Shown here piece after piece: positions 1 through 7,646 of a stretch of 32,532 nt of DNA. The stretch's first letter is position 1, and each line of letters begins with the position of its first letter. The notes under the pieces are model-generated. The model searched no databases. It was given only the letters and a program-made list of their open reading frames with translations, and had not been told where the DNA came from. The position numbers and the translations under genes were made by a program. Location: NCBI GenBank assembly GCA_030633305.1, contig DAOVTB010000025.1, positions 1-32,532 on the forward strand, written 5' to 3'. This DNA is from Candidatus Muiribacteriota bacterium. GTDB lineage: Bacteria > Muiribacteriota > DAOVTB01.

Positions 1-312
1 AATGTGATTTCTGATAACCTTTATCTTATTGGTACTCCGTCTGCATTTCTGGCTTATGAAAAAGAAATCCGTCTACAGAGTCTGGATATTAAGCTGTCTG
101 GAGGAAGTGATGAAGAACTGGAACTTAGTGAAAAAATAATTCTGAATTGCATCCGTGGAAATAATACAATGGATTTGATGAAAAACATAAATTTTCCTAA
201 TTCCTCAATTGTATCAGCCTGTACTGATGTTATGATTCCAGGAACAATTGATTCACTTAGTCTTTTTGCGAGACAGATGGCAGAAGATGCATATACTATT
301 AATAATTATTAG
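1..312 (+). CDS. Asp/Glu racemase family protein, C-terminal fragment (5' end outside window)
   Basis: The reading frame is open to the left edge, so the gene starts outside the window; the GTG at position 4 is probably internal. The segment LYLIGTPSAF followed by a helix, and then SACTDVM with a downstream IDS, matches the C-terminal half of the aspartate/glutamate racemase superfamily. There the second catalytic cysteine sits in a GCTE-like motif; here it is the Cys encoded at 220-222. Family members interconvert L- and D-amino acids or act as hydantoin racemases or maleate isomerases, and the half visible here cannot separate these. The glycine before the Cys is replaced by alanine, which is tolerated in some relatives. 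No downstream gene is tightly coupled: the next start is about 150 bases away. Confidence 0.6.
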   Translation, partial: NVISDNLYLIGTPSAFLAYEKEIRLQSLDIKLSGGSDEELELSEKIILNCIRGNNTMDLMKNINFPNSSIVSACTDVMIPGTIDSLSLFARQMAEDAYTINNY

Positions 313-323
313 TCTTCTTTATT

Positions 324-351
324 CTTTGTGCCTTGGTGTCTTTGTGTGAAA
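324..351 (+). repeat. Dispersed CTTTGTG-type repeat (family C, copy 1)
   Basis: This is a near-tandem array of CTTTGTG, CTTGGTG and CTTTGTGTGAAA units just after the racemase stop. It resembles the very widespread short repeats of this kind seen in many environmental bacterial genomes (from memory). Related copies lie at 7545-7590, 13656-13741 and 23784-23825. Confidence 0.55.
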
Positions 352-422
352 GGTCATTCTTTTTATTCATAACAAACTGGTTATAAGTTAAATAGATCTC
401 AGTGGTAAAGTTTTTCATTTTT

Positions 423-452
423 TTGTATTTCATGCATTGTTTAAGCTATAAT
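423..452 (+). promoter_or_regulatory. Putative sigma70-type promoter giving a leaderless transcript
   Basis: TTGTAT (423-428), an 18-base spacer and a perfect TATAAT (447-452) lie directly before the ATG at 459. Transcription would start at about 458-460, so the mRNA would have essentially no 5' leader. This fits the lack of a Shine-Dalgarno sequence in front of this gene. Confidence 0.4.
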
Positions 453-458
453 TAAAGA

Positions 459-2132
459 ATGGAATCCAAACAGGTAAGTCAATCAGCGAAAAACCCAAAA
501 ATTCTTTTTGTTTCACCTTATATTCCTTATCCAAAAGCTGGCGTAAAAGAAGATAACCTGGACTATTTTTATTATAGGAATACCTTTGCTCAGGGAATAT
601 TTCAAATAAGGCAGATGCACAGCTGGCATCCTTTACATTATCTTGCACAGAATCTACCTGTATTATCAGTAGTTCTTGAAAATCCAGAATTTGAAGGATT
701 TACTTCAGAAATCGAAACTGGAGAATATGATGTTGTAGCTATCACTTTTACAGTGATGCTGTCAGATCGAGTGTTGCATATGGTGCGGTGGTTAAAGAAC
801 AGTTTCCCTGAAATCGAGGTTATTATTGGAGGTTATGGAACCGCAATATTTACTGAACAACTTGGAATTGAACAAGAAATTTCAGAGTATGTTGATCACA
901 TTTGTACAGGAGAAGGCCTTTCATTTATGAAAGCATATCTAAAGGGAAACTGGGAAATTGATAAGGAAATTCCATATCGTCAGGAATTACTTCCAGCTGA
1001 AAACAGTGTTTTTCGAACTCATATCCCATTATTCAGGCAGTTAAATTATGTTGCTTCACTTGGATGTAGTCATGGTTGTGAGTTTTGTGCCACCTCAGGA
1101 CATTTCAATCGGAAAAAAATTAAAATTCTTGAAGGTGAAAAACTATATCAGGTGATTCGTAATCAGGCAGATAATTTTCCAAAAATAAATTCAGCAATAA
1201 TTTATGATGAGAATTTTCTTGATAATCGGGTTGAAGTACTGAAATTCATGAAATGTATGGAAAATGATATGGATTTCCAAGTCAGACCTTTTTTAATCAC
1301 TGTTTTTTCATCGTTACATTCTATTTTGAAATATGATATCGAAGAATTGATAAGATGTGGTATTGGCACTATTTTCATTGGTGTAGAATCGTTTGATGAA
1401 GAAGTTTTGAACAGGATGCATAAAAGAGGTGGAGGAAATGTGAATGAACTGTTTGAACAATTGCATAACTCCGGAATAAATACTCTTGGTTCAATGATAA
1501 TCGGTTGGGATGAACATGATCATATTAACGTAAAAGAAGAACTGGATTTGTTTATAGATCTGATGCCAACATTTTATCAGATAGTCCCGCTTCATCCATT
1601 ACCTGGAACTCCACTATGGAAAAGAATGAAGAGCGAAAACCGTATTATTCCAGACTATAAGTATGAAGATGATGGAGTGTATCGTAATAGTTTCAAGTAC
1701 AGGAATTTTACACAGAAAGCTATTCAAAAACATGTTTTTTATGCATATGATAAACTTGTTGCCACTGGTGGCCCATGGCCTTTCAGGCTGTTTTCCAATT
1801 TGTTGAAGGGTTATATTAATTTGAAAGATTCAAAAACTGAAGTTTTGAAACTACGAGCCCAGGGATATAGGAAGATGCTGTCACAGGTAGCGCCATTGGC
1901 ATGTATTTCAGGTTTAGCTTTTTCTGGAGAATTCAGAAAATCTTGGAAAAAGACAATCAAATTATTTTTTAATGAAATGCCTGTTGTTGCATCTTTAAGT
2001 ATGTTTACAGGAATTATTTTGTTTCCAATACTGGTTGCAATTTACATAGTCAGTCAGATAAAGTTTTATATAAGTCCGCATGGGGATCAGCCAGATACGC
2101 GACGAATAAAATATGATAATTCTGTGTCCTGA
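459..2132 (+). CDS. B12-binding-domain radical SAM protein with hydrophobic C-terminal tail
   Basis: This is a 557-residue protein. Residues ~14-165 form a cobalamin-binding-like Rossmann domain (IIGGYGTA near 122-129, CTGEG near 149-153) without the DxHxxG motif. The radical SAM core follows, with the [4Fe-4S] motif CSHGCEFC (Cys203, Cys207, Cys210). The family carries out B12-assisted methylations and other difficult radical reactions (BchE/HpnR-like class B); the substrate cannot be inferred. The last ~50 residues hold a strong hydrophobic stretch (MPVVASLSMF to IVSQIKFYI), suggesting membrane attachment and a lipid or membrane-bound substrate. No ribosome-binding site is visible; a TATAAT 7 bases before the ATG suggests a leaderless mRNA. 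The TGA stop lies inside repeat A1, which also encodes the last residues. Confidence 0.88.
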   Translation: MESKQVSQSAKNPKILFVSPYIPYPKAGVKEDNLDYFYYRNTFAQGIFQIRQMHSWHPLHYLAQNLPVLSVVLENPEFEGFTSEIETGEYDVVAITFTVMLSDRVLHMVRWLKNSFPEIEVIIGGYGTAIFTEQLGIEQEISEYVDHICTGEGLSFMKAYLKGNWEIDKEIPYRQELLPAENSVFRTHIPLFRQLNYVASLGCSHGCEFCATSGHFNRKKIKILEGEKLYQVIRNQADNFPKINSAIIYDENFLDNRVEVLKFMKCMENDMDFQVRPFLITVFSSLHSILKYDIEELIRCGIGTIFIGVESFDEEVLNRMHKRGGGNVNELFEQLHNSGINTLGSMIIGWDEHDHINVKEELDLFIDLMPTFYQIVPLHPLPGTPLWKRMKSENRIIPDYKYEDDGVYRNSFKYRNFTQKAIQKHVFYAYDKLVATGGPWPFRLFSNLLKGYINLKDSKTEVLKLRAQGYRKMLSQVAPLACISGLAFSGEFRKSWKKTIKLFFNEMPVVASLSMFTGIILFPILVAIYIVSQIKFYISPHGDQPDTRRIKYDNSVS

Positions 2133-2244
2133 ATGAGCGAATCTTGAAATATTATGCATCCGTTCAAACCTCAACGCACATAAGAGTGCGCATCGGTTTG
2201 CCCAGATACAGAATATTCCAACCTTCATCTCATTCAGAACGCAG
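2122..2244 (+). repeat. Repeat family A, copy 1 (123-bp palindromic element)
   Basis: The outer arms are CTGTGTCCTGAATGAG on the left and CTCATTCAGAACGCAG on the right. Inside are a second pair of arms (GAAATATTATGCATC against GATACAGAATATTCC, partly complementary) and a central hairpin with CAAACC...GGTTTG and CGCAC...GTGCG stems. The left end overlaps the stop codon of the radical SAM gene. The same termini occur at 2814-2936, 11399-11525 and 13228-13417, always in the same orientation and always just 3' of a plus-strand gene. Confidence 0.85.
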
Positions 2245-2296
2245 AAAGGAATGGTAAAAACAAGAAAGAGGAAAAGTAATTAATATAAATATAGAT

Positions 2297-2356
2297 GGGG
2301 TCACATGGAACTTTTGTTAACTTGAAATTCAAGTTTATGAAAGTTGCTTTGACCCC
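2297..2356 (+). repeat. Repeat family B, copy 1 (REP-like hairpin)
   Basis: The outer stem is GGGGTCA (2297-2303) with TGACCCC (2350-2356). The inner stem is AACTTG/CAAGTT around a 5-base loop (2319-2335). The box GGAACTTTTGTT on the left and AAAGTTGC on the right are shared with the copies at 13265-13337 and 23082-23142. GGGGTCA...TGACCCC palindromes resemble REP elements mobilised by REP-associated tyrosine transposases (family knowledge). No such transposase is in this window. Confidence 0.75.
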
Positions 2357-2448
2357 TATGCCAGATAAGTTTATACTACTCAAACATATACAATGGTATT
2401 GAACTAACTTGGACTAAATTACGAATTAATATAACAGGAGAAATAAAT

Positions 2449-2811
2449 ATGAAAAATGTAGTAATTCTTGGAGCATCAAAAAAAGAACGTCGATATTCTT
2501 ATAAAGCTATGAATATGTTGAAAGAACATGGTTATAATCCATATCCTGTAAATCCAGCATATGAAGAGATAGAAGGTATTACCTGCTATTCTTCTCTTGA
2601 AAAGATAACAGATGAGATTCACACAGTTGCAATGTATATGAATTCTGAACGATCTACTCCATTGATTGGTTCTTTAATTAGTTTAAAACCCAAAAGGATA
2701 ATAATAAATCCAGGTACTGAAAATGATGAACTTGAGAAAAAAGCATCTGAAAACGGGATTGAAGTACTAAGAGCATGTACGCTGGTTATGCTTAGCACCG
2801 GACAGTTCTAA
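2449..2811 (+). CDS. CoA-binding domain protein (YccU-like, CoA_binding_2)
   Basis: A 120-residue single-domain Rossmann protein. It begins with VVILGASKKERRYSYKA (nucleotide-binding loop), then NPYPVNPAYEEIEG and IIINPGTEN, and ends with RACTLVMLSTGQF. All are hallmarks of the small CoA-binding proteins related to the N-terminal domain of succinyl-CoA ligases. Length is normal for the family. The exact cellular role of these stand-alone proteins is not established; a role as a CoA-binding or regulatory protein is usually assumed. The start is well supported by AGGAG nine bases before the ATG. The gene is bracketed by repeats A1 and B1 upstream and A2 three bases after its stop, so it looks like its own transcription unit. 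Confidence 0.88.
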   Translation: MKNVVILGASKKERRYSYKAMNMLKEHGYNPYPVNPAYEEIEGITCYSSLEKITDEIHTVAMYMNSERSTPLIGSLISLKPKRIIINPGTENDELEKKASENGIEVLRACTLVMLSTGQF

Positions 2812-2813
2812 AC

Positions 2814-2936
2814 CCTGCGTCCCGAATGAGCGAATCTTGAATTTTTCTGCACCAATTTATGCTTGTGGAGTAGGGTACTACACCTCAGCATAAATTGGCT
2901 TGAAAAATCCAACCTTCATCTCATTCAGAACGCAGG
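2814..2936 (+). repeat. Repeat family A, copy 2 (same ends, different central hairpin)
   Basis: The arms CCTGCGTCCCGAATGAG and CTCATTCAGAACGCAGG are the same as in copy 1, and the length is the same (123 bp). The centre is different: a perfect 12-base stem CCAATTTATGCT/AGCATAAATTGG with an inner GTAG/CTAC stem. The element begins three bases after the stop of the CoA-binding gene. Confidence 0.85.
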
Positions 2937-2975
2937 ATTAGGTTGTAATAAACAAAAAAAATCAAGGAAAACTGT

Positions 2976-3773
2976 ATGGCATGGTTATATTTTATTATTA
3001 ATTTGGCGTTATTGATATTTGCTGTTTTAAGTGGCAAATATATTTATAAGCGCTTTCCAAAATATTGGATTCCTATAGCTATTTTCAGCCTTCTTTTATT
3101 GTTTCTTGAAGGTTATCTAGTTCATAGGCCTGATATTGAATATATAATCTTTCCATGGATAGATTATACTTTTTTTCGTGGTTGGGGTCTTCTTGGAGCT
3201 TTTGTAGTCTTTGGTATAGGAATCAGCCAGTTACCTAAAGCAAACCAGCGAGCGCTCATTATTTTTACGGTTTTTCTGATCATTGTAAGGATGTATTTCT
3301 GGTGGAGTATTCTATTTGGATTTGATTATAATTTTAAAGAAAAAGGGTTTAAAAAAGGAATCTGTTATCAATCGACACTTTATACATGTGCTCCATCAAG
3401 CTGTGCCACATTATTGAAACATTATGGTATTGACACGACTGAAAAAGAAATGGCTCGACTTTGCCTGACAGGAAATGTTAGAGCTACTTCGAATTTAAAG
3501 GCTGCCCGGGGACTCAATATAAAACTGGCAGATAAGGGATATTCTGTTAAAATTGTTTTAACTGATATTAAAGGACTTGAAAAGATTCCGAAACCATGCT
3601 TGATATCTGTCAAAGTGGCATTGATGGTAAAGCATATGGTTGTTCTTTCCAGTTTTTCTAATGGCAAAGTAGTTATATTGGATCCAGAGGATGGAAAATA
3701 TTCATTAGATCTTGCTACTTTTGAAAAAGAATGGTCTAAAAACGCTATTTGGATTGAACCGTGTCAACCATAA
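2976..3773 (+). CDS. Membrane protein with C-terminal C39-like (papain-fold) peptidase domain
   Basis: A 265-residue protein with four hydrophobic segments at about residues 3-24, 31-50, 69-86 and 93-116. A domain of the peptidase C39 type follows: YQSTLYTCAPSSCATLL holds the oxyanion Gln132 and nucleophile Cys138, KHMVVL the His220, and LDPEDG the Asp236. C39 domains cut double-glycine leaders, usually as part of an ABC exporter; there is no ABC transporter here. The domain may therefore act alone on an exported peptide, or bind a ligand on the outer face. All triad residues are present, so activity is plausible. AAGGA about ten bases upstream supports the start. The 3' end overlaps the tail of the convergent sulfatase-type gene by 29 bases. 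Confidence 0.75.
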   Translation: MAWLYFIINLALLIFAVLSGKYIYKRFPKYWIPIAIFSLLLLFLEGYLVHRPDIEYIIFPWIDYTFFRGWGLLGAFVVFGIGISQLPKANQRALIIFTVFLIIVRMYFWWSILFGFDYNFKEKGFKKGICYQSTLYTCAPSSCATLLKHYGIDTTEKEMARLCLTGNVRATSNLKAARGLNIKLADKGYSVKIVLTDIKGLEKIPKPCLISVKVALMVKHMVVLSSFSNGKVVILDPEDGKYSLDLATFEKEWSKNAIWIEPCQP

Positions 3774-6453
3774 GCGATTTATAGTAGGAATAATTTTTTA
3801 TAAATTCTTCCTGAAAGCGCATGAATTCTCGAGTTAACTTTATTGGTGAAGTTTTTTTTACTTTCTTTCCTGTATTATTGAAAGTGGTTTTTTTACCAGT
3901 TGTTTGTATTTCATAGGTGCTAATAGATCTATCATCATATTTATCGTATTTTCTGTAATCCTTGATTTTTTCCTGATAAAAAGTATCTTTTTCTACAAAA
4001 CCTATTTCTTTTAAAGATGTTAAGAAGATGTTTTTATTAGTATCATTCTTATATAAAGAACAACCCTGATAAAGAGTTTTAGAAGGCATTTCAATATTTA
4101 ATATATCCAGTATGGTTGGCATTACATCTATCTGGGATCCCAACGCAGTGTTTTGTTTGAAACCTGGTTTTAAGGGATTCATAATAATCAAAGGATTAAG
4201 AACTATTTGCGGATCTAATCTCCATCCATGACCGATTATCTGTTCTTCAGCAACTTCTTCACCATGGTCATTAACAAATACAATTAGAGTTTTATCCATA
4301 AGCTTGAGTCTTTTTATTTCTTCAAGAAATGAATTAAAGATCCAATCCATATAGAGAAGTTCTTTCAAATATTTATTCCGAATTGGATTTTTTTTGTCAT
4401 TAAATTTATCTGTTATTCCTTTTATATGTGGTTGATCATAAGGAAAATGAGGAGCACAAGGAATGTATGTCATGAAAAATGGATTTTTTTCCTTCGAATA
4501 TTTATTTAACTGTTTTTTCATTGCTGCAAGAGTCTGTGTCTCTTCTATTCCCCAATCGACTTTTTTGTATTTTTTATCTGCCGGCATAGACTTACAATCG
4601 TGAAAAATATCGATTTTTCTACCTTTTAAATATCTGTTCAATCCGGTATAGGTGCGAAATGAAGAATAAAAAAGTGAAGTAGAATAGCCATTTTTTTTCA
4701 GAATTTCAAAAAGAGATTCTACTGAAATCTGTGGATTAAGATAGGAAACAAATTTTATTGAAGAATACATTCCGCACAGAGTTGAAAAACGAGCATGAAG
4801 ACTTCCAGGAAAGTTTGAATAAAAATTAGTAAACAATTCCATTTTATCCTTGAATTTTTCCAGATATGGCTGTGTTTTGTGTTTATAACCAAACAAGGAC
4901 AGATACCGACAATGCATGGATTCCATGATAATCAGTACAACGTTAAGTTTTACTGGTTTTTCAGTTTCTTTTATTTGAGTTGGAAAAAGATTATTTTTTT
5001 GAGAAAAACTAGTAAAATATTCTTTACTCATGGTGTCATCTGTTAAAATCTTAGTTATTGGTGATGTACTGGCAATGTTCCAGATTGTATTAGGATAAAC
5101 GTAATCGAAATCGCCAAGAAAGTAGTATCCAGGTGAAAGAAAAACTATTGCACTTATTAACCAAAGAAGGTATTTGCTTTTTGTTTTGAGTATATGTTTT
5201 TTTGAAAACCCATAGTTTAATGAAAAGAAAAGAAATGGAAGAAAAATCATGGAAAAAACAGTGGTTATTGACATGTAATGACTGATAAGTTTTAATGCCT
5301 GTGCGGGATCATCTGCTGATGTGAATGTACTCCATGTCATTCTGACACCGAGTATGCTGGTAGTTCTATAATCAACATAAATCAGTATTATCAGTATGAA
5401 ACTGATTATTTTAATAATAATAGAAGAGATATTTCTAATTCGGGGTAGTTTTTTTAAAATATGAAATATTATTATGGTAATGCCTGCTAACAATATACAG
5501 AAAACAAGGTCCTGATAAAAAAAATGTGGCAATGACAGGATATATGAAAGAACCATGTGGACATTAGTTGAATGATGATAACGGTTCATACCGAAAAAGA
5601 CTGATGCTAAAAACCAGAATGGAAGAAGATGGCTGATGATAATATTCATTTTAGATTTTTGCCATAAAAAATGATTTACAAAGACAATAACTAAATAGAT
5701 CATGTAGCTTATTGTCAGGACGTTGAGAGAATAAAGAGTATTTGTAATATACTCCTGTTTAAAGATACTTGCAGTAATTAATACTAGAATTACAGGATAA
5801 AGCTGGAGAAAAACCGGAAGTCTTTGTTTTCCTGTAATATAGAAACCAACAACGGATAGAGTTCCAAGCGAAACCAAAGGTATTAAAAAATACCTGCATC
5901 CTATGAGTACATAATCATAATTAACCAGAAGATATGTAAGAATGATGGGAATGTTTATTAATCCATAAACGTGTTTTTTTCCATTTAAGAAAAGTATTAT
6001 GAGTAGTATTATAGAAGTGATCGCATAGTACCCTAAAAAAGGTTTATCAAAAAAAAGATAATGTATCCATACTGATGTTAGCTGATCTAAATCAATGTTG
6101 CCAAGAGAAAACATTTGAATGTAATTCATTGATTTATAATTAAAATTAATAAAAGCAATTAAGAATGTGATGCTTGAAAAAAATAGGATCTGAATATAGT
6201 CTTTTCCAGAGATAATTTTTTGTTTGAATAATTCAACCCCACAAAGTAATAGCGTTATAAAGAATGTAAAGATAAATAAACTTTTTAAGACAAGGCTATG
6301 TTGCCATTTATACATTGTTTCATTTGTTCTGCTACCGGGATCAAGGCTCAGTGTCTCAGAATGTATGAGCATAAATTTTATTACTAGCAGAACAATAAAG
6401 AATGCCAGAAACAGTGCTAATATTTTTCTGGTAGTATTACTTTTTTCCGTCAT
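3745..6453 (-). CDS. Polytopic membrane sulfatase / phosphotransferase-type enzyme (alkaline phosphatase superfamily)
   Basis: A 902-residue protein. Residues ~1-445 are mostly transmembrane helices (about 12-14). Residues ~500-790 form a sulfatase-fold domain: NVVLIIMES (metal ligand Glu511), SLHAR (551-555, like the C/S-x-P-x-R signature, Ser551 as the likely nucleophile), CAPHFPYD (His669), VNDHGEE (Asp729, His730), GHGW (His742) and SQIDVMPTILDIL. The layout (membrane domain, then external catalytic domain) is that of lipoteichoic acid synthases, phosphoethanolamine transferases and some membrane sulfatases. The SxHxR signature leans towards the sulfatase side, but the substrate cannot be told. 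The polar, lysine-rich C-terminus (~800-902) is extra. It is transcribed alone, convergent with the C39-like gene and divergent from the dehydrogenase. Confidence 0.8.
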   Translation of the reverse strand: MTEKSNTTRKILALFLAFFIVLLVIKFMLIHSETLSLDPGSRTNETMYKWQHSLVLKSLFIFTFFITLLLCGVELFKQKIISGKDYIQILFFSSITFLIAFINFNYKSMNYIQMFSLGNIDLDQLTSVWIHYLFFDKPFLGYYAITSIILLIILFLNGKKHVYGLINIPIILTYLLVNYDYVLIGCRYFLIPLVSLGTLSVVGFYITGKQRLPVFLQLYPVILVLITASIFKQEYITNTLYSLNVLTISYMIYLVIVFVNHFLWQKSKMNIIISHLLPFWFLASVFFGMNRYHHSTNVHMVLSYILSLPHFFYQDLVFCILLAGITIIIFHILKKLPRIRNISSIIIKIISFILIILIYVDYRTTSILGVRMTWSTFTSADDPAQALKLISHYMSITTVFSMIFLPFLFFSLNYGFSKKHILKTKSKYLLWLISAIVFLSPGYYFLGDFDYVYPNTIWNIASTSPITKILTDDTMSKEYFTSFSQKNNLFPTQIKETEKPVKLNVVLIIMESMHCRYLSLFGYKHKTQPYLEKFKDKMELFTNFYSNFPGSLHARFSTLCGMYSSIKFVSYLNPQISVESLFEILKKNGYSTSLFYSSFRTYTGLNRYLKGRKIDIFHDCKSMPADKKYKKVDWGIEETQTLAAMKKQLNKYSKEKNPFFMTYIPCAPHFPYDQPHIKGITDKFNDKKNPIRNKYLKELLYMDWIFNSFLEEIKRLKLMDKTLIVFVNDHGEEVAEEQIIGHGWRLDPQIVLNPLIIMNPLKPGFKQNTALGSQIDVMPTILDILNIEMPSKTLYQGCSLYKNDTNKNIFLTSLKEIGFVEKDTFYQEKIKDYRKYDKYDDRSISTYEIQTTGKKTTFNNTGKKVKKTSPIKLTREFMRFQEEFIKNYSYYKSLMVDTVQSK

Positions 6454-6626
6454 TCTATGTTTTTTCCAATCGAATTCTTCTGTAGATATGGATTATACTA
6501 TAATTATTTATGAAATGCTCGGGGAATTGGCATAATCAATTGGGATATGGTATTATCCTTTAAACAGTACGCTTTAGAACTCCAAATTTGTACTCGTGAA
6601 ATTTAAAATTTTCTGGCAGGATCAAA

Positions 6627-7541
6627 TTGTATAAGAAAATAAATCGAACAAATACATCTGAATTAGAAATTATTTCAAAATCGATTTCTCAAAAAGAAGG
6701 ATTGCTTGTTAAAACACTTTATGCGTCTATTTGTTTCTGGGCCGATTGGAATTATTATAAAGGATTATCTGAATCGGTTGGTGATATTGGACATGAATGT
6801 GTTGTTGAAGTTATGGAAGATTGGAAAGAGTATAAAAAAGGACAGCGTCTTGCATATTATTACCATGAGGGAGCATTTTCAGAAGTACAGATGATCTTTC
6901 CAGATGAAATTGCTGTTACAAGGCTTTCGTCAGAACTTCCTTTGCGACAGGGAGTATTTGCAGAACCACTTTTTGCAGTGATAAGAATGTTGGATGGTTT
7001 AGAGCTTGATAAGCATGAAAAGGTATTCATTGCTGGTGGTGGCCCTATTGGAATAATCCTGAATTTGCTTCTGAATCGATTATATCCTGAAAAGGATGTT
7101 TTTTTGTTGGAAATTAATAAAAAACGACAGGAAATACTTAAAAAGAGAGGCTTTACAATTGTTGGTTATGATGAAATAGAAGATGTCGGGTTATTTATAG
7201 ACTGTTTTGGGAATAATTTTCATGATACTCCAGTTGAAAACTATCTGAAAATATTTAATAGTATCAGAAATGGTGGAACATATGTTGTTTTTGGACATTC
7301 GACTAAATCTGTTTTGGTTCCTTTTTCTACTATCAGTAAACGAAACATCACTATTAGAGGAATTGATACAGATATGGACAGGATAAGGAATCTTGTTCCA
7401 ATGGTCACTGAGTTGATTCATACAATGGATCTTTCATGGATGATCACAGAAGAAATCAGTTTTAATGAGATTCCTGAATGGTTTAGCAAGATTGACCCGG
7501 ATAGTAGAAAAAGTTTTAAAACTGGTATTATTTTTGAATAA
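6627..7541 (+). CDS. Medium-chain dehydrogenase/reductase (zinc alcohol dehydrogenase-like)
   Basis: 304 residues from a TTG start; the start is chosen because AGG lies six bases upstream and the N-terminus fits the family. Cys36, the GHE motif (His56, Glu57) and AEP (Glu113) match the catalytic zinc site of sorbitol/threonine dehydrogenase-like enzymes. AGGGPIGI (136-143) is the NAD(P)-binding loop. The four-cysteine structural-zinc loop normally found after the GHE region is missing, which makes the protein about 40 residues shorter than classic members. It probably oxidises a secondary alcohol to a ketone. The next gene, a class III aminotransferase 105 bases downstream, could aminate that ketone, so together they may make an amino compound. 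Substrate unknown. Confidence 0.8.
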   Translation: MYKKINRTNTSELEIISKSISQKEGLLVKTLYASICFWADWNYYKGLSESVGDIGHECVVEVMEDWKEYKKGQRLAYYYHEGAFSEVQMIFPDEIAVTRLSSELPLRQGVFAEPLFAVIRMLDGLELDKHEKVFIAGGGPIGIILNLLLNRLYPEKDVFLLEINKKRQEILKKRGFTIVGYDEIEDVGLFIDCFGNNFHDTPVENYLKIFNSIRNGGTYVVFGHSTKSVLVPFSTISKRNITIRGIDTDMDRIRNLVPMVTELIHTMDLSWMITEEISFNEIPEWFSKIDPDSRKSFKTGIIFE

Positions 7542-7544
7542 AAG

Positions 7545-7590
7545 AAGAAAAAAGATCTCGCGCAGAGAGCGCTGAGGACGCAGAGAAATA
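7545..7590 (-). repeat. Dispersed GCAGAG-type repeat (family C, copy 2)
   Basis: AAAAGATCTCGCGCAGAG, then CGCTGAGGACGCAGAGAA. Read on the other strand it is almost identical to the block at 13699-13741. It lies right after the dehydrogenase stop codon. Confidence 0.65.
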
Positions 7591-7598
7591 AAAAAAGT

Positions 7599-7624
7599 GT
7601 AGGGACAGGCCCCTGTGCCTGTCC
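7599..7624 (+). repeat. GTAGGG-type hairpin repeat (family D, copy 1)
   Basis: GTAG followed by a perfect eight-base stem GGACAGGC/GCCTGTCC with loop CCCTGT (stem 7603-7610 and 7617-7624). Hairpins that begin GTAGGG are a common dispersed repeat type in environmental bacteria (from memory). Other copies are at 13498-13522 and 17457-17483. Confidence 0.7.
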
Positions 7625-7646
7625 GATACCAGAGACAGGAATAGAA

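Noticed and set aside
1995-2228. Minus-strand reading frame over repeat A1
   Set aside because: It lies over the 3' end of the radical SAM gene and the repeat. A similar minus-strand frame at 13195-13431 exists only because repeat A4 carries the same sequence.
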